Shown here one piece after another: positions 1 through 7,210 of a stretch of 22,039 nucleotides of DNA (positions within the stretch are counted from its first letter, which is position 1; every line of letters starts with the position of its first letter). Location of the stretch: assembly GCA_016931085.1 (NCBI GenBank), contig JAFGFO010000196.1, forward strand, positions 1 through 22,039, written 5' to 3'. The notes beneath the pieces were generated by a model. It saw only the letters and a list, made by a program, of their open reading frames with translations. It had not been told where the DNA came from and made no database searches. The DNA comes from Thermoflexales bacterium. Lineage in GTDB: Bacteria > Chloroflexota > Anaerolineae > Fen-1058. The translations under genes were made by a program, and so were the position numbers.

Positions 1-75
1 AGAGGCACAGAGGCTTTTTAAAAAGGCTTCTTCTGCTCCGTGAAACTCCGTTTGCTCCGTGTATCTCTGTGACCT
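1..75. repeat. Degenerate tandem repeat of CTCCGTG/CTCTGTG units
   Basis: Heptamer-like units CTCCGTG (36), CTCCGTT (46), CTCCGTG (55) and CTCTGTG (65) recur every 9-10 nt, preceded by GAGGCACAGAGG at 2-13 and the 12-bp palindrome CTTTTTAAAAAG at 14-25. The stretch lies downstream of the lipoprotein gene and shows no convincing ORF. It belongs to the same general class of short-period repeats seen at other gene borders in this window. I see no terminator-type stem with a loop here. Confidence 0.55.
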
Positions 76-110
76 GAGTAGTTACCATCAGCCTACAGCG
101 GGCGTCCATT

Positions 111-130
111 TACGTTTCACGTTTCACGCT
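111..130 (-). repeat. GTTTCAC tandem repeat at a gene 3' end
   Basis: Two perfect GTTTCAC heptamers (114-120 and 121-127) directly abut the TAA stop of the LysM lipoprotein gene (131-133). On the coding strand the repeat reads GTGAAACGTGAAAC, the same orientation relative to the gene as the repeats at 3705, 7193, 20901 and 21824. Confidence 0.7.
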
Positions 131-1102
131 TTATTCCTCTTCCCCCGCCCGTCCTTCGGCCGCGACGGCGTAATCGACCGGGCTGCCGCCGTTGGGCGCA
201 AAGCTGATCGAAAACTCTATCTCGTCCCCAGCCGGCAGCCCTCCGTCGGGGGAGTGCTCGCGATAACCCGTCACCTGGCTGCTGGCGTTGTAGGTGGTGA
301 CGACGATCCTGACGTTGGCGGCCGGGTCGCTGCCCTGGTTGCGCACAAGACCCTGCACGCGGAACTGCATGCCGTCCGTCCCGCCATGTGACTCGGTCAC
401 CTCCAGGCTTGCGTAGCGCCCACCCGGCTCGACAGACGGCTCGGCGCGCACGATCGTGGCTTGAAAACTGGCAAAACGCCCCGGCGGCGAGGTAAACAGG
501 ATCCCAAAGGGCGACTTGCCTCCTCCCGGGATCACGTCCAGAACAGTGAATGGCTCGCCTGAAGCCAACACAGCGCCCGTGCTGTCCAACAGCGTCACGC
601 GCACCTGGACGTTTTCCAGGGCCTGGCTGCCTTCATTCACCACCTCGCCCAGCGCCCACAACGAGCCGACGGCCGTTTCGTACAAAGCCACGCCGGCCGT
701 CTTGACCGGCAGCGGCGTAGGCGTGGGCAACAGCGCGCGCGCCCCTTCCTCCTCTTCGGACAAAACGGGGATGATCAGCTCCTGCCCGATCTGCAGCGAT
801 TGCGGGTTGATGATGCCGTTCGTCTGCTGCAGCGCGGCCACTGACACGCCAAACTTGAGCGCGATACCCAGCAGCGTGTCGCCCGATTGAATGACGTACA
901 CGATCGGCGTCGGTGACGGCGCCGGCGTCGAAGTAGGGGCAGGCGTGTCGGTCACCGTCACGACCGGTGTGGGCGACGGCGTGGGCGGCACAAGCGTAAT
1001 GCCCAGCGGCTCCACCGTTGGCGTGGGTGACTCTATCGCTTGCCCGCCACAAGCGGACAGGGACAAGCTGGCTATAGCGATCAATGCAACGATACGACGC
1101 AT
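131..1102 (-). CDS. LysM-domain lipoprotein with two FxLYD-like repeats
   Basis: Predicted 323-aa exported lipoprotein. Residues 1-18 form a short lipoprotein signal with lipobox L-S-A-C (Cys18). A Thr/Pro-rich linker at about 25-66 resembles the linkers of the large secreted protein at 13686. Residues 68-112 are a LysM domain (YVIQSGDTL at the start, NP..L.IGQ.L.IP at the end), a fold that binds GlcNAc-containing glycans such as peptidoglycan. Two similar beta-rich segments follow (about 137-225 and 228-315), with the G.V.N.G......V.V....Y/L pattern of FxLYD/bacterial Ig-like domains. The likely role is a wall-associated surface lipoprotein. The ATG at 1102 is chosen because it gives an ideal signal peptide; the Shine-Dalgarno sequence is weak. 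The gene is last in the minus-strand block, 58 nt after the membrane-protein gene, and may also have its own extended -10 promoter. The LysM and lipobox are clear; the exact partner is unknown. Confidence 0.88.
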   Translation of the reverse strand: MRRIVALIAIASLSLSACGGQAIESPTPTVEPLGITLVPPTPSPTPVVTVTDTPAPTSTPAPSPTPIVYVIQSGDTLLGIALKFGVSVAALQQTNGIINPQSLQIGQELIIPVLSEEEEGARALLPTPTPLPVKTAGVALYETAVGSLWALGEVVNEGSQALENVQVRVTLLDSTGAVLASGEPFTVLDVIPGGGKSPFGILFTSPPGRFASFQATIVRAEPSVEPGGRYASLEVTESHGGTDGMQFRVQGLVRNQGSDPAANVRIVVTTYNASSQVTGYREHSPDGGLPAGDEIEFSISFAPNGGSPVDYAVAAEGRAGEEE

Positions 1103-1145
1103 ACAGTGCTCAAAGCGAAAGATACAAGACTATTCCAATAGCCCG

Positions 1146-1154
1146 ATTATACCA
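1146..1154 (-). promoter_or_regulatory. Candidate extended -10 promoter for the LysM lipoprotein gene
   Basis: On the minus strand the sequence TGGTATAAT combines a perfect -10 hexamer (1146-1151) with an upstream TG one base away, the extended -10 pattern. The -35 region at 17-nt spacing (TTCCGG) is poor. Initiation would fall near 1139 and leave a leader of about 37 nt. The site lies just past the stop codon of the upstream gene (1161). Confidence 0.4.
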
Positions 1155-1160
1155 CAGCCG

Positions 1161-3740
1161 TCACCTTCCCGGAAGGTCTATAACCTCGAATATCCACACC
1201 GCGCCGTTGGTATAAGCCAGCTTGTAGTAGGGGCTGCCGGCCAGCGCCCACGGTGCCAGGCCCTCCCCGCCGGCGCCAATATAGACGTGCGTCACCCCCC
1301 AACTGCGGAGCAGACCACGTATCTCGGGCCCATCCAGCGATTCCGTCTCGGAGACCACCTGTGCCAGTTCGCTGACTCGCGCGACATACTCTGGCGAGGC
1401 TTCCATGTAAAGAACCGGCGGGAAGGTCGCCTGCCGGCCGGTGAGCAGCGGAATCCACCATCCACCGTCACTCCCCATGTACACGCCCGGCATCCACAAC
1501 CTGGTTTTGACCAGGAAAACGGCCGAAGGGGGCACGTTGGCCCGAATCCACGCCATCGCGGCCAGGTCCGGCTCCCGGGCCAAGACAGTCAGCGGGTTGA
1601 CGATCGGGATTTGCTGCCACGTCCCCCACACGGCGACGAGGGCAAAGACCACAACGGCGATGCCGGGAATAAACCACGAAGGGACGCGAAGGATTTCGGC
1701 GGTATTCGCATGCCGCGTATAGCTGGTGTCCATGGCAAGAACATTTCGCCCAGAGGCAAGGATCGCCCTCACATAATCGTACATCGTGACAGCCAGGTAG
1801 CCGCTCGCGACGCTAAAAGGCAGGTACAAGATGATCAAGGTAGACGCGTTGCTGGTCAGCCCGGTCGTGGGCAGCCCGAGCGCGGAAGGGTTGACACCCA
1901 AAAAGACGACGAGCACCCAGGCCAGGTTGAGAATCACACCGCGCTCGCGCCGCAAAAAGCCCCACAGGCACCCGCCCAGGGAGAGAGCGATCAAGACGCG
2001 GTCGGCGCCGGTCAGGACATATCCGAGCGGGGCAGCGTTGTAGCTCGCAGAGCCTCGAATACGGAACAGGAATGTGTCCAGGGGCAAGACGGCCACCCGA
2101 ACGACGTGCACGAGCCAGGGCATAGCCAACAGCAGCGCGGCCCCACCCAGCACCAGCCAAGCCAGGCCGAAGCGGAGCAAGCGCGGCCGCTCCCGGCGCA
2201 GCGTCCAAGCCCGGTAGACGGTGTAGACCAGGAAAAAGCAGGCCGCGAAAAAGAGAACCCGGTAATGGGTCAGGAACAGGCCCGCCAGGCTGAGCGCGGC
2301 CAGGAGCAGCAAAGAAATTCGAATTTCGAATTTCGAATTTCGAATTTCGGAAAACGCCTCCAGCCAGGCCGTGGTCAAAACGAAGGCGGCCGGCATGATG
2401 TTCAGGCCAGCCAATTGCGTGTAACGTCCCCAACTGACATAATACGCCGGCATAGTCGAAAGCAGGCCGGTGATCAAGATGGCGCACAAGCCCACCAGGC
2501 GGCGGCGGGTGAGGTAAACGGCCAGCAGGTAGGCCGAGAGGGCAGCGCCGGCGTTGAGAATCTGCCCCAGCACCAGCACGGCCTGGGGCGTGGCCTGCCC
2601 AGATAGCCATTGAAAGTAGGCGGCCAACGCGTGAAAGCCATAGTGATAATAGACCTTGTCAACGGGTATAAAGGGCTGGTAGGTAGACGGGATACGCCCC
2701 TCGCCGGCGATCAAGTGCGCCAGCATGGTGTGGTGAAGCGAGTCAACCCACAAGGGCAAGACCAGGCCGCGGACCTGGATGAAACGGACGGCCAGGATGA
2801 GGGCGAGCAGTGAGACACACGCCGCCGCCCAAGGGAGATTTGATAGTCGATATGTGCGATTTGATATGTGCGATTTGATCCCCCCCAGGGCCAAGAGCGC
2901 CAGGAACGCCAACAGCCAGGCCGGGGTCAGGCGCAGGCCGGCCGCCGTCGTCCACAAGAGAAGCAGGGGCGCCAGCGCCAGGCTCAAGCCAAAAGCCAAC
3001 GCCAGGGTGGCCAGGCTGTCGCCTTGTGCGCCCGGCGGGCCCTCCTCGGAGGTCAGGCTTGAAGCGTTGCGTCTGCCGTAAGCGGCCATGGCCAACAGGG
3101 CGCCGCCGGGCAGAAACAACAAGCCCAGCGCCGCGAGCAAGACCGCCAGGGGTGCGCTGCCGCTGCCCGTCAGGCCGCGCGCGAGCTCGCCGGCCGCCTC
3201 GGCCGGGCCGTAGGTATAGTAGCTGGCGAACCACAAGTCGCCGGGGGCGGGCTGGTGATCCGCCCGGCGCTCGCCGCCGTGGTACACGTCCAGCGAGGCA
3301 TACTGGAGGCCGTCCGGGTTGTCCGGCGCAGCAGACAGGAAAAAGTAGTACGATTTGCCGGCCGAGTCGGGGCGGGGGGGAAAGTCAAAGTGCAAAATGG
3401 CATCCCGCCGGACGGGCGTCGTGTCCAGCACGACGGTCGCCAGGTCCGTGTCGACGTCGGGCGAGGTGCGCAAGTGAAAGACGACGGCCGAGGGCACTCG
3501 ATCCTCGGCCTCTTGCACCGCCAGCAGGAGCTCGACCGCGCTCAAGTTGGGCTGGCGGGCGATGAAGGTCTGGCCCACGGTGTGAACATCGGTGAGAGAG
3601 GAGGTGACGCCGTCGGCCCTGTCTTGCACGACGTCGGCCGGCACGTCCAGCGGCGCGCAGGCGCTGAGGGCCAGCAGTAGGCCGGCCAGCAATCCAATCG
3701 TGCTAGGTTTCAGGTTCAAGGTCTCAGCTTCGATCTCCAC
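1161..3740 (-). CDS. Polytopic membrane protein, GT-C/ArnT-like architecture
   Basis: Predicted 859-aa protein. It has an N-terminal hydrophobic segment ending in a lipobox-like L-S-A-C (25-28), an extracytoplasmic beta-rich domain (about 30-190), roughly ten or more transmembrane helices (about 195-700) and a soluble C-terminal domain (about 715-859). The loop around WVDSLHHTMLAHLIAGEGRIP's Asp and the following YHYGFHALAAY resemble the first acidic loop of GT-C/PMT-type, lipid-linked-sugar-dependent glycosyltransferases and of DUF-type Chloroflexota membrane proteins. A role in glycan transfer is an inference from topology. Two AT-rich tandem repeats are translated in frame, giving peptides at about 286-304 (IKSHISNRTYRLSN) and 464-477 (SEIRNSKFEIRISL), both next to membrane segments. 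The listed start is GTG inside a repeat-derived region with no clear Shine-Dalgarno; a TTG at residue 8 or 17 is possible. The flanking gaps are 58-59 nt. Confidence 0.75.
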   Translation of the reverse strand: MEIEAETLNLKPSTIGLLAGLLLALSACAPLDVPADVVQDRADGVTSSLTDVHTVGQTFIARQPNLSAVELLLAVQEAEDRVPSAVVFHLRTSPDVDTDLATVVLDTTPVRRDAILHFDFPPRPDSAGKSYYFFLSAAPDNPDGLQYASLDVYHGGERRADHQPAPGDLWFASYYTYGPAEAAGELARGLTGSGSAPLAVLLAALGLLFLPGGALLAMAAYGRRNASSLTSEEGPPGAQGDSLATLALAFGLSLALAPLLLLWTTAAGLRLTPAWLLAFLALLALGGIKSHISNRTYRLSNLPWAAACVSLLALILAVRFIQVRGLVLPLWVDSLHHTMLAHLIAGEGRIPSTYQPFIPVDKVYYHYGFHALAAYFQWLSGQATPQAVLVLGQILNAGAALSAYLLAVYLTRRRLVGLCAILITGLLSTMPAYYVSWGRYTQLAGLNIMPAAFVLTTAWLEAFSEIRNSKFEIRISLLLLAALSLAGLFLTHYRVLFFAACFFLVYTVYRAWTLRRERPRLLRFGLAWLVLGGAALLLAMPWLVHVVRVAVLPLDTFLFRIRGSASYNAAPLGYVLTGADRVLIALSLGGCLWGFLRRERGVILNLAWVLVVFLGVNPSALGLPTTGLTSNASTLIILYLPFSVASGYLAVTMYDYVRAILASGRNVLAMDTSYTRHANTAEILRVPSWFIPGIAVVVFALVAVWGTWQQIPIVNPLTVLAREPDLAAMAWIRANVPPSAVFLVKTRLWMPGVYMGSDGGWWIPLLTGRQATFPPVLYMEASPEYVARVSELAQVVSETESLDGPEIRGLLRSWGVTHVYIGAGGEGLAPWALAGSPYYKLAYTNGAVWIFEVIDLPGR
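2314..2348. repeat. Five 7-bp GAATTTC repeats, in frame inside the membrane-protein gene
   Basis: Five consecutive heptamers (GAAATTC then four GAATTTC) occupy exactly 35 bp within a GC-rich reading frame. They are translated as part of SEIRNSKFEIRISL between two transmembrane stretches. The local AT content is far above that of the flanking gene. This is a tandem repeat, not a recognisable insertion sequence. Confidence 0.85.
2837..2880. repeat. 14-bp period repeat (GATATGTGCGATTT), in frame
   Basis: Two tandem copies of GATATGTGCGATTT (2849-2876) with a partial upstream relative (GATTTGATAGTC) lie inside the membrane-protein gene. Translation gives a polar peptide of about 16 residues in a loop between hydrophobic helices. 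The 14-nt period is twice 7. The block ends in a C-run (2880-2886) that returns to ordinary GC-rich coding sequence. Confidence 0.75.
3705..3730 (-). repeat. GTTTCAG-type repeat over the start of the membrane-protein gene
   Basis: AGGTTTCAGGTTCAAGGTCTCAGCTT is a degenerate run of GTTTCA(A/G)-like heptamers. On the coding strand it encodes ETLNLKP, residues 6-12 of the annotated protein. The same family encodes ETLKPATFK and ETFKPETLK at the starts of the two permeases at 20938 and 21877. Confidence 0.65.
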
Positions 3741-3759
3741 GACGCCGCCAGCTTCGTTC

Positions 3760-3808
3760 AGACCCTAAGGGTGGCGATCCTGCGGATCGCACGAAACCCT
3801 TAGGGTCT
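3760..3808. repeat. Palindromic element A, copy 1 (AGACCCTAAGGGT arms)
   Basis: A 13-bp left arm AGACCCTAAGGGT (3760-3772) and its perfect reverse complement ACCCTTAGGGTCT (3796-3808) enclose a second perfect hairpin, GCGATCC-TGC-GGATCGC (3774-3790). Each arm core is itself near-palindromic. On the minus strand the outer arm supplies AGA-CCC-TAA, the last two codons and stop of the cyclase gene. A second copy with a different interior lies at 20088-20151. I see no flanking target duplication and no U-tract. Confidence 0.85.
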
Positions 3809-6800
3809 ATTTGCTCCACTCATGCGCTCGGCCTCCCCCGTCATGCCAAGCCGCGTAAAGATCTCGTGTGCCTCCTGCCACATGGCTTGCCCGCGCGCCT
3901 TATCCCCCTGCTCCAGCTCGTAGGCGGCCCAGGCGCGCAGCGTCTGGGCGCGCTCGCCCTCCATGCCCGCCTCGGCAAAGACGCGCAGGCTTTCGGCAAA
4001 GCAGGCGACGGGGTCCTGGCCCACTTTCTGCCCCTCGGCCCACGCGGGGGGGGCCGCCATCACGAGGCCCAGGGTGCGCCAGGCCAGGCCGATGTGCTCC
4101 TGCGACTCGAGCTCTTTGCTCAGGGCCAGCGCCTGCTGGGCCGCGATCAGGGCCTCATCGAGCTTGGCCTGCCCGATGCAGGCTTGCGCCAGGAAGGAGT
4201 AGGCCTCCGGCAGCCACCAGGCCACCTCGCCGCCGGCCCCGGCCATGCGGATAGCCTGGCACAGGTCAGCCTCGGCAGCCGGATATTCCCCTTCGCCCAG
4301 CCCAATCCGCGCCCCGGCCAGATTGCTGAGGAAAAGCATCTCAGCCTCCCGCCGGCCGATCTCGCGGGCGGTAGTCAGCCCATCTTGGTAAAGCTTAACG
4401 GCTGAGCGGTAATCGCCGCGGATGCGGGCGATCTCGCCCAGGTTGTTGAGTGCGGTCATCACGCCGGCCCGGTTGCCGATTGCCTGGCATAATGCCAGCA
4501 CCTCCTCATAGTGCTGAGTGGCTCGTTCGTAATCTCCCAACGCTATGCGCGCCGTGGCGAGCAGGTTCAAGCAGATGGCCATCTCGCGCCGGTTGTTCAG
4601 ATCTGTGTTGAGCGCCAACGCTTCCTTGCCCAAGCTCAACGCCGTTTCCATCTCGCCCAGCCGGTAAAAGGCCATGCCCTTTCTCGACAAAGCCCGCGCC
4701 AACTCTGCTCGTGCGCTCCCACCAGCGTTCCGTGCGGTGTCTTCCGCCTGCAGTGCGCTGTCCAGCATAGCCCGGTAGTCGCCCATGCCTTCTTGCACCA
4801 GGGCAAGCTCATTCCATGCATAAGCTCGACCGGGGGCATCCCCGGCCGCCTCCGCAGCCGTGCGCATGGCTTCGAACGCTTCTTGGGCCTCGGCAAAGCG
4901 TGCCTGCCAGCGCAGGACCTCGCCCATGCCCTTGTACAACTCGATACGCTGCGCCAACTGGGCTTTTTTCGCGCCTTCTGCAGGCGACAGCAGCGCCAGC
5001 GCACGCTGGTAATACTCGACAGCCGCCTCCGGGGCGTAGGCGTCCTGGGCCTGCCGGCCGGCCCGCCGGTACCACTCGACTGCTTCCGCCGCCTGCCCTG
5101 CCCGCTCGTAGTGCTCGCCGATCAGGCCGGCGTACTCGCCCACGCGCTCGCGGGCCTGCTCGATCAGCCAGGCGGCCGCCTGGGCGTGATAGACTCGCCG
5201 CAGGCGCAGCAGCACACTTTCGTAGGTGACGTCGCGCAAGATAGCGTGCTTGAAGATATACTCTTGGGCACGGGCAAAGGCCGAGCGATCTCGTTCAAAG
5301 ACCAGCTCCCGGGCCTGCAAGGCATCCAGCCTGGCGCCAAGCGCCTCCGGCCGCTCTGCTCCCGCAGCGGCTTCTGGCTGTCCCTCGCCCAGGCGCGCCA
5401 CCGCCGCGTCCCAAAAGGTGCGCCCCACGACCGAGGCTTTTTGCAGCGCCCCGCGCTCGACCGGCACCAGGCCATCCAGGCGCGCCTGCAGCACGCCGGT
5501 CAGCGTCGGCGGCACGCGCGCGCCCTCCAACTGCTCCGCCTGGACCGACCACTGCTCCTCGCCCTTGACGATGACGCCGTCTTCGATGAGCATCTTGATC
5601 AGCTCCTCGACGTAAAAGGGATTACCCTCGGCCCGGCTCACCACCAGGTCCCGCAACGCCGGCGGGACATTCGACACTTTGCGCAGGATCTCGGCCACCA
5701 GTTGGCGGCTGTCCTCTTCCGAAAGGGGATGCACGTCCAGGCGGGTATGCATAGAGGCCACCGCCTTGCCCCAGCCGGCCCGCCGCTCGAAAAGCGAGGG
5801 GCGGGCGATGCAGACGAGCAGCAGGGGGGCGGCGTGGCACTCGCGCGCGACGTGCTCGGCCATGTCCAGCGAGCCGTCGTCGGCCCAGTGAATGTCCTCC
5901 AGGAAAACGACCGCCGGACGGTCCGCCGCCGCGGCGGCGAAGAACTGGGCCACGTAGCCAAAGGCGCGGTCGCGGATCTGGCGGGGATCGCCCAGCAGCC
6001 CCTGCAAGTAGGGGCTGGAGGCCTCGCGGAAATCGAATCCGAGCAGGTAGCCGATGAAATGCGCTTTTTCGAGGCCGCCTTCAGCCAACAAGCCGGCCAC
6101 GCCAGCCTCGAACTTTTTGCAGGCCAGGGCTGCCTCGTCGCTGTCCTGGATGTGAAAGGCGTAGGTAAACAGGCCGCGGGCCAGGGCGTAGGGCAGCCGG
6201 CCGGCCTGCTCGTCGGCGCGCGCCTTGAAAAAACTCAGCCCACCGCCCTCCTCCTCGAGCCAGTGGGTGAACTCGTGCAGCAGGCGCGACTTGCCCACGC
6301 CGGCCTCGGCCACGACGGTCACGACCTGGGCCTGTTTTTTCTCCATCACAGAACGAAAGGCGTCTTGCAGGCAGGCCAGATCGGCCTCCCGCCCGATCAT
6401 GCGGGTCTCGACCCCCTCCACGCCGCGCGTGGTGGCGCGGAAAGAGCGCGGCCGCAGCCCCTTGACGACGTAAACCTGGACCGGCTCGACCTTGCCCTTG
6501 ACCTTGAGCGGCTCCAGCGCCTGCACCTCGAATACCCCGCGCACGTGGCGGTGCGTGTCGTGCGAGATGAGGATGCCCCCCACCGGTGCGGCGTGCTCCA
6601 GCCGGCTGGCCAGGTTGACGGCGTCGCCCATGGCGGTGTATTCGGCGGTCGTCCCCACCTCGCCCAGCAGGACCGGGCCGGTGTTGACGCCGATGCGCAT
6701 GGAGATAGAGATATCAGATAGAGAGGGCCTTCCCATAGCGGTTTCTCTATCTCCGCGTTCGCGTCTATCTCTATCTCTATCCGTATTCCATCTCTCTATC

Positions 6801-7192
6801 TCTTTCTGCATGGCCAGGGCAGCCCGGATTGCCCGCTCGGCGTCATCTTCGCGCGCCGTGGGCGCGCCAAACAGCGCCATGATGGCGTCGCCGATGTGCT
6901 TGTCGATAAAGCCGCCCTGGGCGGTGATGGCACCGTCCAGGCGCGCCCACAAGTCGTTCATCGTGTCGCGCACCTCCTCGGCATCCATCGTCTCGGACAT
7001 GGCGGTAAAGCCCGACACGTCGGCGAACAGGATGGTGACCATCTTACGCTGGTCGCCGGCCGGGCGCTCTTGCAATGCGGCCAACTGCTGGCGCAGCGGG
7101 GCCACGGCCGTGTCGACCACGAGGTCGCCCAAGAGCGCGCGATGCGCCTCGAGCGCGGCAATCGTTTGTTCGAGCTGTCCGCGGTCTGCCAT
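3800..7192 (-). CDS. Class III adenylate/guanylate cyclase with AAA ATPase and TPR repeats
   Basis: Predicted 1130-aa soluble signalling protein. A short coiled segment (1-45) precedes a class III cyclase domain (about 50-245). The catalytic-type residues are visible: metal Asp in FADVSGFT (D58), Lys and second metal Asp in KHIGDAIMALFG (K98, D102), and the Asn/Arg of GDAVNLASRLE (N193, R197). An AAA_16/STAND-like ATPase follows, with Walker A AEAGVGKSR (295-303) and Walker B VVFLEDIHWAD (about 428-438). From about 720 to 1110 there are tandem TPR-like helices. The expected activity is ATP (or GTP) to cyclic nucleotide, gated by the ATPase/TPR sensor. Residues about 131-163 are a low-complexity insertion encoded by a GATAGA-type repeat in the loop before SMRIGVNTG; it does not remove a catalytic residue. 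The start ATG (7192) lies 18 nt after the previous stop with only repeat sequence before it and no Shine-Dalgarno. The stop lies in palindromic element A. Confidence 0.92.
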   Translation of the reverse strand: MADRGQLEQTIAALEAHRALLGDLVVDTAVAPLRQQLAALQERPAGDQRKMVTILFADVSGFTAMSETMDAEEVRDTMNDLWARLDGAITAQGGFIDKHIGDAIMALFGAPTAREDDAERAIRAALAMQKEIERWNTDRDRDRRERGDRETAMGRPSLSDISISMRIGVNTGPVLLGEVGTTAEYTAMGDAVNLASRLEHAAPVGGILISHDTHRHVRGVFEVQALEPLKVKGKVEPVQVYVVKGLRPRSFRATTRGVEGVETRMIGREADLACLQDAFRSVMEKKQAQVVTVVAEAGVGKSRLLHEFTHWLEEEGGGLSFFKARADEQAGRLPYALARGLFTYAFHIQDSDEAALACKKFEAGVAGLLAEGGLEKAHFIGYLLGFDFREASSPYLQGLLGDPRQIRDRAFGYVAQFFAAAAADRPAVVFLEDIHWADDGSLDMAEHVARECHAAPLLLVCIARPSLFERRAGWGKAVASMHTRLDVHPLSEEDSRQLVAEILRKVSNVPPALRDLVVSRAEGNPFYVEELIKMLIEDGVIVKGEEQWSVQAEQLEGARVPPTLTGVLQARLDGLVPVERGALQKASVVGRTFWDAAVARLGEGQPEAAAGAERPEALGARLDALQARELVFERDRSAFARAQEYIFKHAILRDVTYESVLLRLRRVYHAQAAAWLIEQARERVGEYAGLIGEHYERAGQAAEAVEWYRRAGRQAQDAYAPEAAVEYYQRALALLSPAEGAKKAQLAQRIELYKGMGEVLRWQARFAEAQEAFEAMRTAAEAAGDAPGRAYAWNELALVQEGMGDYRAMLDSALQAEDTARNAGGSARAELARALSRKGMAFYRLGEMETALSLGKEALALNTDLNNRREMAICLNLLATARIALGDYERATQHYEEVLALCQAIGNRAGVMTALNNLGEIARIRGDYRSAVKLYQDGLTTAREIGRREAEMLFLSNLAGARIGLGEGEYPAAEADLCQAIRMAGAGGEVAWWLPEAYSFLAQACIGQAKLDEALIAAQQALALSKELESQEHIGLAWRTLGLVMAAPPAWAEGQKVGQDPVACFAESLRVFAEAGMEGERAQTLRAWAAYELEQGDKARGQAMWQEAHEIFTRLGMTGEAERMSGANRP
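6701..6806. repeat. GATAGA/TCTCTA short-period repeat inside the cyclase gene
   Basis: Runs of TCTATCTCTATCTCTAT (6763-6779) and related GGAGATAGAGATATCAGATAG (6701 onward) flank a short ordinary stretch. On the coding strand they yield the charged peptide around NTDRDRDRRERGDRE and the SLSDISI segment. Class III cyclases normally have only a short, variable loop here, so this looks like in-frame expansion or insertion tolerated in a loop. The period is mainly 6 nt, unlike the 7-nt repeats elsewhere. Confidence 0.75.
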
Positions 7193-7210
7193 TTTCAGGC
7201 TTCAGGTTTT
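7193..7210 (-). repeat. GTTTCAG-type repeat filling the gap before the cyclase start
   Basis: The entire 18-nt gap between the stop of the 1465-aa protein gene (7211-7213) and the cyclase ATG (7190-7192) is TTTCAGGCTTCAGGTTTT, or AAAACCTGAAGCCTGAAA on the coding strand. No GGAGG-like ribosome site is present, so initiation either couples to upstream translation or uses this A-rich leader. Confidence 0.7.

Noticed and set aside
2314..2348. A possible CRISPR array because of the regular repeats
   Set aside because: The repeats are 7 bp and contiguous, with no spacers and no cas genes nearby.
891..2606. A 571-codon plus-strand open frame opposite the membrane protein and lipoprotein
   Set aside because: It spans two genes on the other strand and shows no recognisable protein; it is a GC shadow.
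4511..6721. A 736-codon plus-strand open frame opposite the cyclase
   Set aside because: The opposite strand carries an intact cyclase/AAA/TPR protein with all motifs; the plus-strand frame shows no domain.
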